A DNA stretch of 56,130 bases from Acidimicrobiia bacterium. Its GTDB lineage: Bacteria; Actinomycetota; Acidimicrobiia; UBA2766. A program made the translations under genes and the position numbers. The stretch spans positions 1 to 56,130 of the forward strand of contig JAIBAC010000004.1 of the NCBI GenBank assembly GCA_019695375.1. Direction: 5' to 3'. Positions 10,733 to 17,911 of this stretch are shown one piece after another (position 1 is the first letter of the stretch; the number at the start of each line of letters is the position of its first letter). The notes beneath the pieces are model-generated. The model ran no database searches, had not been told where the DNA came from, and was given only the letters and a program-made list of their open reading frames with translations.

Positions 10733-11527
10733 TCAACGGGGAAACGTCGCCTTGGCAACCGTGATCATGGCGGCGACGAAGCCGTCGACGTCGGCGGCCT
10801 TGCCGTCGGCGACCACCCGCATGTCGTCGGGGACGTAGAACTCGAACCCGTCGGCCTCTATGGCGTCGACGATGCCGGCCGCGCAGTCGGACGCCGGCAC
10901 GAACGGGCCCGCGAAGGCTCCCGGGAGCTCGCCGGGGCGCACCTGCCAGATCTCGGTGTCGATCGGCCCCGGGTTCACGAGCTTGACCCGCAGCGGGGAG
11001 TCGGCCTCGCCGAGATCGATCGCGGCGGCCTCCGCCCACAGGCACATCGCCCCCTTGGCTGCGCAGTACGCGCTCTCGTGCACGATGCCGAGGCGTCCCC
11101 CGGTGGAGGAGATCATCACGATCTCGCCCCTGCCCCGCTCACGCATGCGGGCGAGCGCCGCCAGCGCGATGCGCACCGGTGACAGGAAGTTGAGACCCAT
11201 GACGTCCTCGTACTCACCGTATGTCATGTCCTCGAGGTGCTTGCGCTTGCTGGTGGCCGCGTTGTTGACGACGACGTCCAGATGCCCGAGGGAGTCCCAC
11301 GCGTCGGAGACGACCTCCTCGGCTGCCTCCACGTCCGCGAGGTCGACGACCCACGACCTCGATCCCGGCGAGTGCCGGCGGCACCGCTGGAGAACCTCGC
11401 CGAGTTGCTCCGCGCGACGCGCCACGATCCCGACGGTGGCCCCGCGCTCGGCGAGCAGCTCTGCGAGCGCGGCACCGATTCCCGAAGACGCGCCGGTAAC
11501 CAGCACGTTCGCTCCACGGACATCCAC
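10733..11527 (-). CDS. Short-chain dehydrogenase/reductase
   Basis: The protein is 264 aa, a classical SDR. The cofactor loop TGASSGIG is at residues 11-18 and the VARR that follows beta-2 favours NADP. VVNNAA is near residue 87, and the catalytic triad is formed by the Ser in MISSTGG and Tyr/Lys in ESAYCAAKGA (YxxxK). NPGPIDTEI follows as the usual PG motif. Start GTG 11527 is supported by AGGAGG 6-7 bases upstream, one of the strongest ribosome binding sites in the window. The substrate cannot be told from sequence. It is divergent from the thiolase, and a shared role in fatty acid or acyl-CoA chemistry is possible but only inferred from position. Confidence 0.88.
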   Translation of the reverse strand: MDVRGANVLVTGASSGIGAALAELLAERGATVGIVARRAEQLGEVLQRCRRHSPGSRSWVVDLADVEAAEEVVSDAWDSLGHLDVVVNNAATSKRKHLEDMTYGEYEDVMGLNFLSPVRIALAALARMRERGRGEIVMISSTGGRLGIVHESAYCAAKGAMCLWAEAAAIDLGEADSPLRVKLVNPGPIDTEIWQVRPGELPGAFAGPFVPASDCAAGIVDAIEADGFEFYVPDDMRVVADGKAADVDGFVAAMITVAKATFPR

Positions 11528-11614
11528 GCGGTACCTCCTCGCTCGCGAAAACCTACGCCGGCGCGGTTGTGGCGGCCACGCTGCAGTCGACGTGACCGGC
11601 GACCGCGGGTGACA

Positions 11615-11620
11615 TACGCT
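11615..11620 (+). promoter_or_regulatory. Candidate -10 box TACGCT for the thiolase gene
   Basis: TACGCT lies 47 bases before ATG 11668. Unlike the leaderless cases, the leader carries an AGGAG ribosome binding site. Confidence 0.35.
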
Positions 11621-11667
11621 TCCCGGGACCCGACCCGCCGCCCACGGGCGCAGTGCAGGAGTGTGAC

Positions 11668-12879
11668 ATGGCAGAACCGGTGATCGTCGCCACCGCGAGG
11701 AGCCCGATCGGTCGGGCCTTCAAGGGGTCGCTGGCGCAGATGCGCTCCGACGACGCGGCCGCGCAGATGGTCCGAGCCGCGCTCGCCAAGGTGCCTGCAC
11801 TCGACCCGGCCGAGGTCGAGGACCTCCTGCTCGGCTGTGGGCTGCCCGGCGGCGAGCAGGGCTACAACATGGCAAGGGTCGTCGCGATCCTGTCGGGCCT
11901 CGACGACGTCCCTGGGACGACAGTCACCCGCTACTGCGCGTCTTCGGTGCAGACCATGCGCATGGCCGCCCACGCGATCAAGGCCGGCGAGGGAGACGTC
12001 TTCGTCGCCGCCGGCACCGAATTCGTGTCGCGCTTCGTCAAGGGTTCGAGCGACGGTCTGCCCGCCACGATGAACCCCGCCTTCGACGACGCGCAGGCGG
12101 TCTCTGCGAAACGTGCAGAGGGCGGTGCCGGCGTCTGGGCGCCTCCGGAAGGGTTGCCGGACGTCTACATCGCGATGGGCCAGACCGCCGAGAACGTCGC
12201 GCAGCTCGAGAAGGTCTCCCGCGAGGAGCAGGACGAGTACGCGTGCCGGTCCCAGAACCGCACCGAGGAGGCGATCGGACGCGGCTTCTTCGAGCAGGAC
12301 ATAACGCCGCTCGAGCTGCCCGACGGCACGACGGTGAGCACCGACGACGGCCCCCGAGCGGGTACGACGGTCGAGAAGCTGGCGACACTCGCCCCTGCCT
12401 TCCGCCCCGACGGCACCGTTACGGCCGGGAACGCGTGCCCGCTGAACGACGGTGCCGCTGCCGTCGTGATCATGAGCGACACCCGTGCCGCCGACCTCGG
12501 CATCGAGCCGATAGCGCGCATAGTCGCCACGGGTGTCAGCGGCCTGAACCCCGAGATCATGGGGCTCGGTCCGATCGAGGCGAGCCGCCAGGCACTGGCC
12601 CGCGCGGGGATGACGATCGCCGACGTCGATCTCGTCGAGATCAACGAGGCCTTCGCGGCGCAGGTCCTCCCGTCCGCGCGTGCTCTCGACATCGACCTCG
12701 ACAAGCTCAACGTCAACGGTGGCGCCATCGCGCTCGGCCACCCATTCGGCATGACCGGTGCCCGCATCATGTCCACCCTCCTCAACGGGCTCGCCGACGC
12801 CGGCAAGTCGGTCGGCCTCGAGACCATGTGCGTCGGTGGTGGCCAGGGCATGGCGATCATCGTCGAGCGTCTCAACTGA
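11668..12879 (+). CDS. Acetyl-CoA acyltransferase / thiolase
   Basis: The protein is 403 aa. Thiolase N- and C-terminal domains are both complete. The nucleophile is Cys90 in TRYCASSVQTM, the second active-site region NEAFAAQ is near residue 329, and the His and second Cys are His358 (GHPFGMTGAR) and Cys388 (CVGGGQGMA). The reaction is either cleavage of 3-ketoacyl-CoA in beta-oxidation or condensation of two acetyl-CoA; sequence alone does not decide, so no gene symbol is given. ATG 11668 was preferred to the in-frame ATG at 11653 because AGGAG lies 8 bases upstream and the protein then starts MAEPVIVATARSPIGR as in the family. No beta-oxidation partner genes are adjacent except the divergent SDR. 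Confidence 0.92.
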   Translation: MAEPVIVATARSPIGRAFKGSLAQMRSDDAAAQMVRAALAKVPALDPAEVEDLLLGCGLPGGEQGYNMARVVAILSGLDDVPGTTVTRYCASSVQTMRMAAHAIKAGEGDVFVAAGTEFVSRFVKGSSDGLPATMNPAFDDAQAVSAKRAEGGAGVWAPPEGLPDVYIAMGQTAENVAQLEKVSREEQDEYACRSQNRTEEAIGRGFFEQDITPLELPDGTTVSTDDGPRAGTTVEKLATLAPAFRPDGTVTAGNACPLNDGAAAVVIMSDTRAADLGIEPIARIVATGVSGLNPEIMGLGPIEASRQALARAGMTIADVDLVEINEAFAAQVLPSARALDIDLDKLNVNGGAIALGHPFGMTGARIMSTLLNGLADAGKSVGLETMCVGGGQGMAIIVERLN

Positions 12880-12899
12880 GCAGGACCGCCGGCGTGGGC

Positions 12900-13235
12900 A
12901 TGAGGACCGACTGCCGTCACTACTCACGCCGTTCGAGCGCGTCTGGCGAGGTCGCCGAGAGCTGTGAGCTCGGCGTGGCACCCGATGCTCCGCTGCGCTG
13001 CCCCGAGGACTGTCCGCACTTCGAGGCGCGCCGGTTGTCGACGCTCGGTTTCGACCGCGGCGATCTCGGCGCGTCGCCTGCAGCTGCGCCCGACACCGAC
13101 GGCGTCGACGCCCTCTTCGCAGAGCTGCGCGACGTGGTCGACGACGTCGCCGGTGACGTCGTCGCCGCCGAGGCCGAGCGCAGGAAGGCAGATGCTGTGC
13201 GTGCCAGACGCAAGGCACGCAAGCGCATCCGGTGA
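12900..13235 (+). CDS. Small Cys-containing protein, unknown
   Basis: The protein is 111 aa from ATG 12900 (GTG 12894 is an alternative), 20 bp after the thiolase stop. The N-terminal 45 residues carry four cysteines (C5, one in SCELG, and CPEDCPHF), a spacing that could bind a metal. The C-terminal half is charged and probably helical, with a long Glu/Asp-Val segment ending in a very basic tail (RRKADAVRARRKARKRIR). It does not match a family I can name. Frame, codon use and position between two real genes on the same strand support it as coding. The basic tail suggests nucleic acid contact, which is inference only. Confidence 0.65.
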   Translation: MRTDCRHYSRRSSASGEVAESCELGVAPDAPLRCPEDCPHFEARRLSTLGFDRGDLGASPAAAPDTDGVDALFAELRDVVDDVAGDVVAAEAERRKADAVRARRKARKRIR

Positions 13236-13259
13236 CGAGCACCGGAGCGCGCACGCCAC

Positions 13260-13265
13260 TACCTT
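13260..13265 (+). promoter_or_regulatory. -10 box TACCTT of a probable leaderless promoter (NYN-LOTUS gene)
   Basis: TACCTT ends 6 bases before ATG 13272 and there is no Shine-Dalgarno sequence, so the transcript would begin at the A of the start codon. Confidence 0.45.
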
Positions 13266-13271
13266 CGCCCG

Positions 13272-14378
13272 ATGAGCACCGACGAGGACCGCATCGCCCT
13301 CTTCATGGACTACGAGAACCTCGCGATCGGTGCTCGTGATGCGCTCGGGACCAAGTCGCTCGACATCGGCCCGATCAACGACGCTCTCGCCGAACGCGGG
13401 CGCGTGGTCGTGCGCCGCGCCTATGCGGACTGGTCGTTCTTCGACTCCGACCGCCGCGACCTGACCCGCTTCCAGGTCGAGCTCATCGAGATGCCCCAGC
13501 GCATGGGGGGGCGCAAGAACGCCGCCGACATCAAGATGGTCGTCGATGCGCTCGAGCTCGCGTTCGAACGCGACTACCTGACGACGTTCTGCATCTGCAC
13601 CGGTGACAGCGATTTCACACCCCTGGTGCACAAGCTGCGTGAGCTCGACAAGCGCGTGATCGGCATCGGGGTCAAGGCGTCGACGTCGGGGCTCCTCCCT
13701 CCGGCCTGTGACGAGTTCCTGTTCTACGAGCGCCTCGACGGCGTCAACCTCCCGGCGGGCACCTCCCGCCGCCGGCGTGGCGGCAACGGCCGGTCGCCGG
13801 CGTCGGGGCGCACCGAGGACAAGGGTGCAGCGGCCTCGGCTCCGCCCAACGGTGACGAGGTCGCCCAGGAGGGCCCGCGCAGCCCCGCCGATCTCGACCG
13901 CCAGATCGGCCAGACCCTGGCGGGGCTGGGTCAGACACAGGGCGGCGCCGTGCGGGCGTCCGCGCTCAAGCGTGCGCTGTTGCGCAAGGACCCGACGTTC
14001 AGCGAGGCCGACTTCGGCTTCCGCAGCTTCGGTGAGCTTCTCGGCTACCTCGAGGACCGCGGCATCGTGACGCTCGAGACCGACGCGACCGGCGACCCCC
14101 AGGTCGAGTTCGCGACCGGCCGTGGGGAGACCAAGGCGTTCGAGCTCCTGCGAACCGTGGCCGAGGCACATCAGCGCCGCAGCGGACCGCCGCAGCTGTC
14201 GGGCCTGAAGAACAAGGTGCGCAAGCGTGACCCCGACTTCAGTGAGAAGCCGTTCGGCTTCGGAGGCTTCCTGCAGTTCTGCAAGGCGGCCGCCACCCGC
14301 GGCTACGTCGAGCTCGACTGGGACGACGACGCCGGCGACTACGTGGTGAGCGTGCCCGAGCGCGCTGCGGGGAGCTGA
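13272..14378 (+). CDS. NYN-domain RNase with two OST-HTH/LOTUS domains
   Basis: The protein is 368 aa. Residues 5-160 form a NYN (PIN-like) nuclease domain of the LabA/DUF88 type: FMDYENLA near the N-terminus, KNAADIKMVVDALEL in the middle, and TGDSDFTPLV carry the conserved acidic metal-binding residues. A disordered linker (about 165-215) leads to two OST-HTH/LOTUS repeats at roughly 217-285 and 295-362, each with the pattern (A/K)-(L/V)-R-DP-FSE--FGF--F---L. NYN-LOTUS fusions are known RNA-associated proteins, and bacterial LOTUS domains have been reported to bind structured RNA. It therefore probably cuts or processes a structured RNA. It converges on the SnoaL/TetR pair. Confidence 0.88.
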   Translation: MSTDEDRIALFMDYENLAIGARDALGTKSLDIGPINDALAERGRVVVRRAYADWSFFDSDRRDLTRFQVELIEMPQRMGGRKNAADIKMVVDALELAFERDYLTTFCICTGDSDFTPLVHKLRELDKRVIGIGVKASTSGLLPPACDEFLFYERLDGVNLPAGTSRRRRGGNGRSPASGRTEDKGAAASAPPNGDEVAQEGPRSPADLDRQIGQTLAGLGQTQGGAVRASALKRALLRKDPTFSEADFGFRSFGELLGYLEDRGIVTLETDATGDPQVEFATGRGETKAFELLRTVAEAHQRRSGPPQLSGLKNKVRKRDPDFSEKPFGFGGFLQFCKAAATRGYVELDWDDDAGDYVVSVPERAAGS

Positions 14379-14440
14379 AGCGCGCCGGCGGACAGCGGGC
14401 GGTGCACGGCCCTCGTGGTTGACCCGATGGTGGAGTGGGC

Positions 14441-14836
14441 TCAGGCTGTGACGAGGGTGTTGTGGAAGGCGATGGCCCGCCACTGGTCGCCTTCTGCGGT
14501 GAGGACGGCGGTGCTGAGGGCGTGGTGAACTCCGGTGAGGGGGCCCGCGGGCGCGTCGAGCGTCGCTCGGCCGTTGGCGAGGATGACGTCGCTTCCGACC
14601 ATGCGGGCACGCTCGAGGTCGTACCGGATGACGCTCCCCTTGTAGATGGAGTCGAAGATCCCTTGATGGTCCGCGCCGATCTCGTCGGGGCCGCCGCGGT
14701 GTCGGATGCCACGAACATCGACGAACTCGGTGTCAGCGCCGAATGCTGCACCGTAGGCGCGGCCGTCGCCACGGTTCCAGGCATCCTCGATCGTCGCGTA
14801 GAAGGCGCGGGCGATATCGGTCGGGTCGTTGGTCAT
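14441..14836 (-). CDS. SnoaL-like / SgcJ-type NTF2-fold protein
   Basis: The protein is 131 aa, the length of a single NTF2-fold domain. It begins DIARAFYATIEDAWNRGDGRAYGAAFGADTEFVDVRG, with the alternating helix-then-strand pattern of the SgcJ/EcaC family of uncharacterised NTF2-like proteins, and ends WRAIAFHNTLVTA. No catalytic residue set can be assigned. Its start codon overlaps the stop of the upstream TetR gene (ATGA at 14833-14836), so the regulator and this protein are translated as a coupled pair. It is the most likely target of that regulator through autoregulation of the two-gene operon. Confidence 0.83.
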   Translation of the reverse strand: MTNDPTDIARAFYATIEDAWNRGDGRAYGAAFGADTEFVDVRGIRHRGGPDEIGADHQGIFDSIYKGSVIRYDLERARMVGSDVILANGRATLDAPAGPLTGVHHALSTAVLTAEGDQWRAIAFHNTLVTA

Positions 14837-15447
14837 GGGGCGCCTCCTTTGGCGGCGGTGGTTGTGTTGGTCAACGGTCGGAGCATCGAGTTCTCGATCA
14901 CGAATCGGAGGCGATCGCGGAGCTGGGTGAGACTCCAGCTCCGCTCCTCGGTCAGATCAGAGGTGAACGCCGCCGTCATGAGCGCGCTGATGAAGTCGGT
15001 GGCCTCGTCGACCGTCCAGTTCCCGTCGAGGTGTCCTTCGGCTGCCAGGCGGCTCATCACGTGGCGGGTGATCTGTCGACGTCCCTGGGGTCGCTGTTCG
15101 AACTTCCGGGATAGCTCCGGATCCCTTCGCCGCTGGGCTTCGAGGGCCAGCGCGGGTCGGAGGATTCTGGGCGTGAAGGTGATGTGGAAGTCGAGGAGGG
15201 CGCCCAACGCGTCTCGTGCGGTGGCGGCCCCGTACACCGGTGCGGCGAGGTCGTCGGCGCCGAGCAGGTGCCGGGCGTGGTCGACGGCGGCGATGAGCAA
15301 CTCGGTGCGGTCCGGGAACTGCGAATAGAGGGTCTGGCGCGCCACTCCGGCGTGGCGGGCGAGGCCTTCGTAGGTGAAGTCGCCATGGCCCTCGTCGAGG
15401 AGCTCCAGCGTCGTGTCGAGGATCGCGTGCCGGGTGTTCTTGGCCAC
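14833..15447 (-). CDS. TetR family transcriptional regulator
   Basis: The protein is 204 aa from GTG 15447. The N-terminal helix-turn-helix is TLELLDEGHGDFTYEGLARHAGVARQTLYSQFPDRTELL (residues about 13-51 in all), with the typical V-A-R-QTLYSQF recognition helix. The C-terminal half is helical and variable, with a possible ligand pocket; the ligand is unknown. Two near-identical AT-rich half-palindromic sites lie 24-56 bp upstream (15471-15503), so it probably represses its own operon with the SnoaL-like gene. No good Shine-Dalgarno sequence precedes the GTG. The nearest leftward gene beyond the SnoaL partner is on the other strand, so the regulon visible here is just these two genes. Confidence 0.9.
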   Translation of the reverse strand: MAKNTRHAILDTTLELLDEGHGDFTYEGLARHAGVARQTLYSQFPDRTELLIAAVDHARHLLGADDLAAPVYGAATARDALGALLDFHITFTPRILRPALALEAQRRRDPELSRKFEQRPQGRRQITRHVMSRLAAEGHLDGNWTVDEATDFISALMTAAFTSDLTEERSWSLTQLRDRLRFVIENSMLRPLTNTTTAAKGGAP

Positions 15448-15470
15448 GGGACGACTCTAGCCGGAAAGCA

Positions 15471-15503
15471 GACACTATGTCTATAGCATCTAGACACTAT
15501 GTC
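15471..15503. promoter_or_regulatory. Paired operator, two copies of GACACTATGTC (probable TetR sites)
   Basis: GACACTATGTC occurs at 15471-15481 and again at 15493-15503. Each copy is a GACA-CTA-TGTC near-palindrome, and the 22-bp repeat distance puts them on the same helix face two turns apart. They are unusually AT-rich for this DNA and sit just ahead of the tetR start. On the minus strand the block also contains promoter-like TGGACA and TATAGA hexamers, so bound repressor would cover the promoter. Confidence 0.65.
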
Positions 15504-15535
15504 CATATATCGGCAACGTTCTGTCCGTGCCTGTT

Positions 15536-15580
15536 GGGCCTCGCTCCGGTCAGGCCCTTTGTGATCCCCGTCACCGACGG
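15536..15580 (-). terminator. Two hairpins downstream of def (weak terminator candidate)
   Basis: GGGCCT (15536-15541) pairs with AGGCCC (15552-15557), and CCGTC (15568-15572) with GACGG (15576-15580). Both lie just beyond the def stop, which ends the minus-strand greA-ACT-def group. There is no T-run on the minus strand, so factor-independent termination is uncertain. Confidence 0.3.
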
Positions 15581-15593
15581 AGCCAGCGGTCTG

Positions 15594-16091
15594 TCACCTG
15601 TAGGTCTTGCGCCTGAAGACGCGGCGTGCGCTCACCACCTCGTCGAGGAAGACCTTGCCGTCGAGGTGTGCGATCTCGTGCTGGAGTGCTCGTGCCTCGA
15701 ACGCGTTCGCCTCGACGACACGCACCTCTCCCGTGGGCGCCGTTCCGCGCACCACCACGGTCGACGCCCGTGACACGTCACCGGTGAGGTCGGGAACGCT
15801 CATGCAGCCCTCACGTCCGATCACCGGGTCTGAAGCGGTGAGCACGACGGGGTTGACGAGAACTATCTCGCCGTGGCACGAGTCGGCCTTCGGATGACCG
15901 GTCACGTCGACGCAGAACGCTCGAAGCGCGACTCCGATCTGCGGTGCCGCCACGCCGACGGAATGGCCGGCCGCGCGCATCGTGTCGACGAGGTCGCGGC
16001 AGACGTCGAGCACCTCTCCGTCGATGCCGGTGACCGGTGACGCGGGGGAGTGCAGCGTGGTGTGTGGGATCGTGAGCACCTCGCGCCGCAT
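15594..16091 (-). CDS. def: Peptide deformylase
   Basis: The protein is 165 aa and removes the N-formyl group from nascent proteins. All three metal/active-site motifs are present: motif I GVAAPQIG (46-53), motif II EGCMSVP with metal ligand Cys96, and motif III HEIAH with ligands His138 and His142 and catalytic Glu139. Motif III reads HEIAHLDG instead of the commoner HEIDHLDG, a tolerated change. The C-terminus ends soon after motif III, as in short actinobacterial forms. It starts 10 bp after the double-ACT gene, so the two are probably cotranscribed. Downstream hairpins may end the unit. Confidence 0.92.
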   Translation of the reverse strand: MRREVLTIPHTTLHSPASPVTGIDGEVLDVCRDLVDTMRAAGHSVGVAAPQIGVALRAFCVDVTGHPKADSCHGEIVLVNPVVLTASDPVIGREGCMSVPDLTGDVSRASTVVVRGTAPTGEVRVVEANAFEARALQHEIAHLDGKVFLDEVVSARRVFRRKTYR

Positions 16092-16101
16092 CGCGTCGGG
16101 C

Positions 16102-16650
16102 TCAGAGGATGTCGGCCTGCGAAGCGTGCAAGCTCGTGTCCACGCCGATCTCGCCAGACAGGACCTCGAGATCGGCGGCGAGGCTCGCGGGATCGAGTCC
16201 CGGCGGGAGCGCGACGTCGAGGGTCATCGCATAGACAGGCGCGGTGGCGGGACCGATCACACGGGTGTTGAGGTCGACGATGTTCACGCCTGCGTCGGCG
16301 AGCAGGCGCGCGACGGCATGGACGATTCCGGGATGGTCGGCGCCGTAGACCGCAACCGTCCAACCGGCGGATACGGCTCCAGGGCCCGCATCCGCATCCG
16401 TGCCGGCGGGAACGGCCCGCACCGACACAGCCAGGTCGAACTCGCGAGCTGCCGCGTCGAGAGCGCCGGTGATCGACGCTTCCGTCGCGGGTACGGGGGC
16501 GGTGAGCACGAGCAGGATCGCGAACTGCCCGCCCAGGATCGTCATCGAGGAGTCCTCGAGGTTGCAGCCCGCGCCGACGAGGGCCGCGCTGACCGCCGCC
16601 ACGATCCCGGGCCTGTCCGCACCGACGGCGGCTACGGTGAAACGGGCCAC
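16102..16650 (-). CDS. Double-ACT-domain protein (GcvR-like)
   Basis: The protein is 182 aa from GTG 16650. Two ACT domains sit in tandem: residues 1-80 start FTVAAVGADRPGIVAAVSAALVGAGCNLEDSSM, and residues 95-172 start WTVAVYGADHPGIVHAVARLLADAGVNIVDLNT. The (A/G)-DxPGI-(V/H)-AV motif in each copy is the amino-acid-binding turn. This is the plan of GcvR, the accessory repressor of the glycine cleavage system, and of related ACT-ACT regulators. No glycine cleavage genes are near, so the exact target is unknown and the symbol is withheld. It is followed closely by def and preceded 20 bp upstream by greA, all on the minus strand. Confidence 0.8.
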   Translation of the reverse strand: MARFTVAAVGADRPGIVAAVSAALVGAGCNLEDSSMTILGGQFAILLVLTAPVPATEASITGALDAAAREFDLAVSVRAVPAGTDADAGPGAVSAGWTVAVYGADHPGIVHAVARLLADAGVNIVDLNTRVIGPATAPVYAMTLDVALPPGLDPASLAADLEVLSGEIGVDTSLHASQADIL

Positions 16651-16670
16651 GCCTGCCGGCCCCCTGTCGC

Positions 16671-17141
16671 TCAGAACACCTCGATCGCGGTCACCTCGAC
16701 CGTGAACGTGCCGCCGGGAGCCTCGTAGGTGACCTTGTCGCCCACGGACCTGCCCTCGAGCGCGGCCCCCAGTGCCGATTCCGGCGACACGACGGGGAGG
16801 TCGGTGTCGGGCTTGTTGTGGGTCGAGGTGAACACGTACGTGTCGACGTCCCCGTCCTCGTCGCGCAGAGACACCTTGGTCCCGTGGGTCACCTTGGACG
16901 TGTCGTCGACGGCTTCGAGGATCTCCGCCTCGTCGAGCATCCGGCGCAGCTCGATGATGCGGCCCTCGAGGAACCCCTGGTCCTCCTTGGCCTGCTGGTA
17001 CTCGGCGTTCTCGCGCAGATCGCCGAGCTCGCGAGCCTGGAGGATTCGCTGCTGGATCGCCGCCCGCCCGCCTGTCTCGAGCTCGGCGAGCTCGGCCTGC
17101 AGGCGGTCGAAGGCTTCTTGTGTGAGGTGCGTGGTGGCCAT
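16671..17141 (-). CDS. greA: Transcription elongation factor GreA
   Basis: The protein is 156 aa. The N-terminal coiled coil carries the catalytic tip GDLRENAEY (Asp41, Glu44), which reaches into the RNA polymerase secondary channel and stimulates cleavage of backtracked RNA. The C-terminal FKBP-like domain includes VSPESALGAALEGRSVGDKVTYEAPGG. Length and motif spacing match actinobacterial GreA. The start ATG 17141 matches the family N-terminus (MATTHLTQEAFDRL). It leads a three-gene minus-strand group with the double-ACT protein and def, the gaps being 20 and 10 bp. It is divergent from the PilZ gene, with 146 bp between the starts. Confidence 0.94.
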   Translation of the reverse strand: MATTHLTQEAFDRLQAELAELETGGRAAIQQRILQARELGDLRENAEYQQAKEDQGFLEGRIIELRRMLDEAEILEAVDDTSKVTHGTKVSLRDEDGDVDTYVFTSTHNKPDTDLPVVSPESALGAALEGRSVGDKVTYEAPGGTFTVEVTAIEVF

Positions 17142-17287
17142 CGTGCTCCGTGGCGGTTCTGGTCGGGAACCTCGCCGGCTTGCGGGTGTCGCAGCCGCCG
17201 AACCCGGAACGTTACCGCGGTCGGTGGGCTGTCGCGACAGGGGGATGTCTCGCTCAACCCTGCCCCTTCACGGTCCGAAAAGACCAC

Positions 17288-17911
17288 ATGGACGAGGCGA
17301 AGGCACCACCGCCCGGTTGCACGGTCCTTGTGACGCTGCTCGACGGAACGGTGATGGAGGCACGCAACCGCGGTATGGAGGGCGGCGAGCTCGTGCTGAC
17401 CACCCGCGACGCGGCGCCGGTGCCGGATGCCACGGTCGTGTTGCGGTGGGACCACGCCGGTGAGGCCTACGAGGCAGCCGGGGTCGTCTCCACGTCGTCC
17501 CGATCGGATGCCACCGCACCTGCGCCCTGGGGCGTGAAGGTGACCCAGGGGCCGGAGAACGCCAGATGCCGGCGCCATCCGCGGATCCTGGTGACGCTTC
17601 CGGTTCAGATCCTCGGCCGCGTGTCCGGCACAGGCAGGATCGCCGAGGGCGTGGCGACCGACATCAGCGTCGGTGGCATGCGGGTGAACCTGACACGACC
17701 GGCGCCGCTCGTCCGCGGCGACCAGGTCGAGGTCCTGCTCGTCGTGGACGGCACTGTCGTGCGCTGCCCGGCGCGTGTCGCCCACACCGCCGAGGACCGC
17801 GGCGACAGCGCGGTGGCCGAGTACGGGCTCGTGTTCGTCGGTCTCACGCCTGCCGCCGTCGATGCCGTCGCGTCCCTCGTGGACGCGACGCTCGTCACAC
17901 GCGTTACCTGA
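17288..17911 (+). CDS. PilZ-domain protein (probable cyclic di-GMP receptor)
   Basis: The protein is 207 aa from ATG 17288. The N-terminal 85 residues are beta-rich and resemble the YcgR-N/PilZN-like domain that often precedes PilZ. The PilZ domain follows, with RRHPR at residues 95-99 (RxxxR) and DISVGG at 125-130 (D/N-x-S-x-x-G), the two motifs that contact cyclic di-GMP. No membrane segment is present. No intact GGDEF or EAL protein is encoded in this window; the kinase at the far right has only a degenerate GGDEF-like tail. Its 3' end overlaps the converging PhyH gene by 8 bp. The output it controls cannot be read from context. Confidence 0.85.
   Translation: MDEAKAPPPGCTVLVTLLDGTVMEARNRGMEGGELVLTTRDAAPVPDATVVLRWDHAGEAYEAAGVVSTSSRSDATAPAPWGVKVTQGPENARCRRHPRILVTLPVQILGRVSGTGRIAEGVATDISVGGMRVNLTRPAPLVRGDQVEVLLVVDGTVVRCPARVAHTAEDRGDSAVAEYGLVFVGLTPAAVDAVASLVDATLVTRVT

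Noticed and set aside
11224-13254. Long minus-strand frame over the thiolase gene
   Set aside because: It is antisense to the thiolase, whose catalytic residues are complete. The rest overlaps the SDR gene in another frame.
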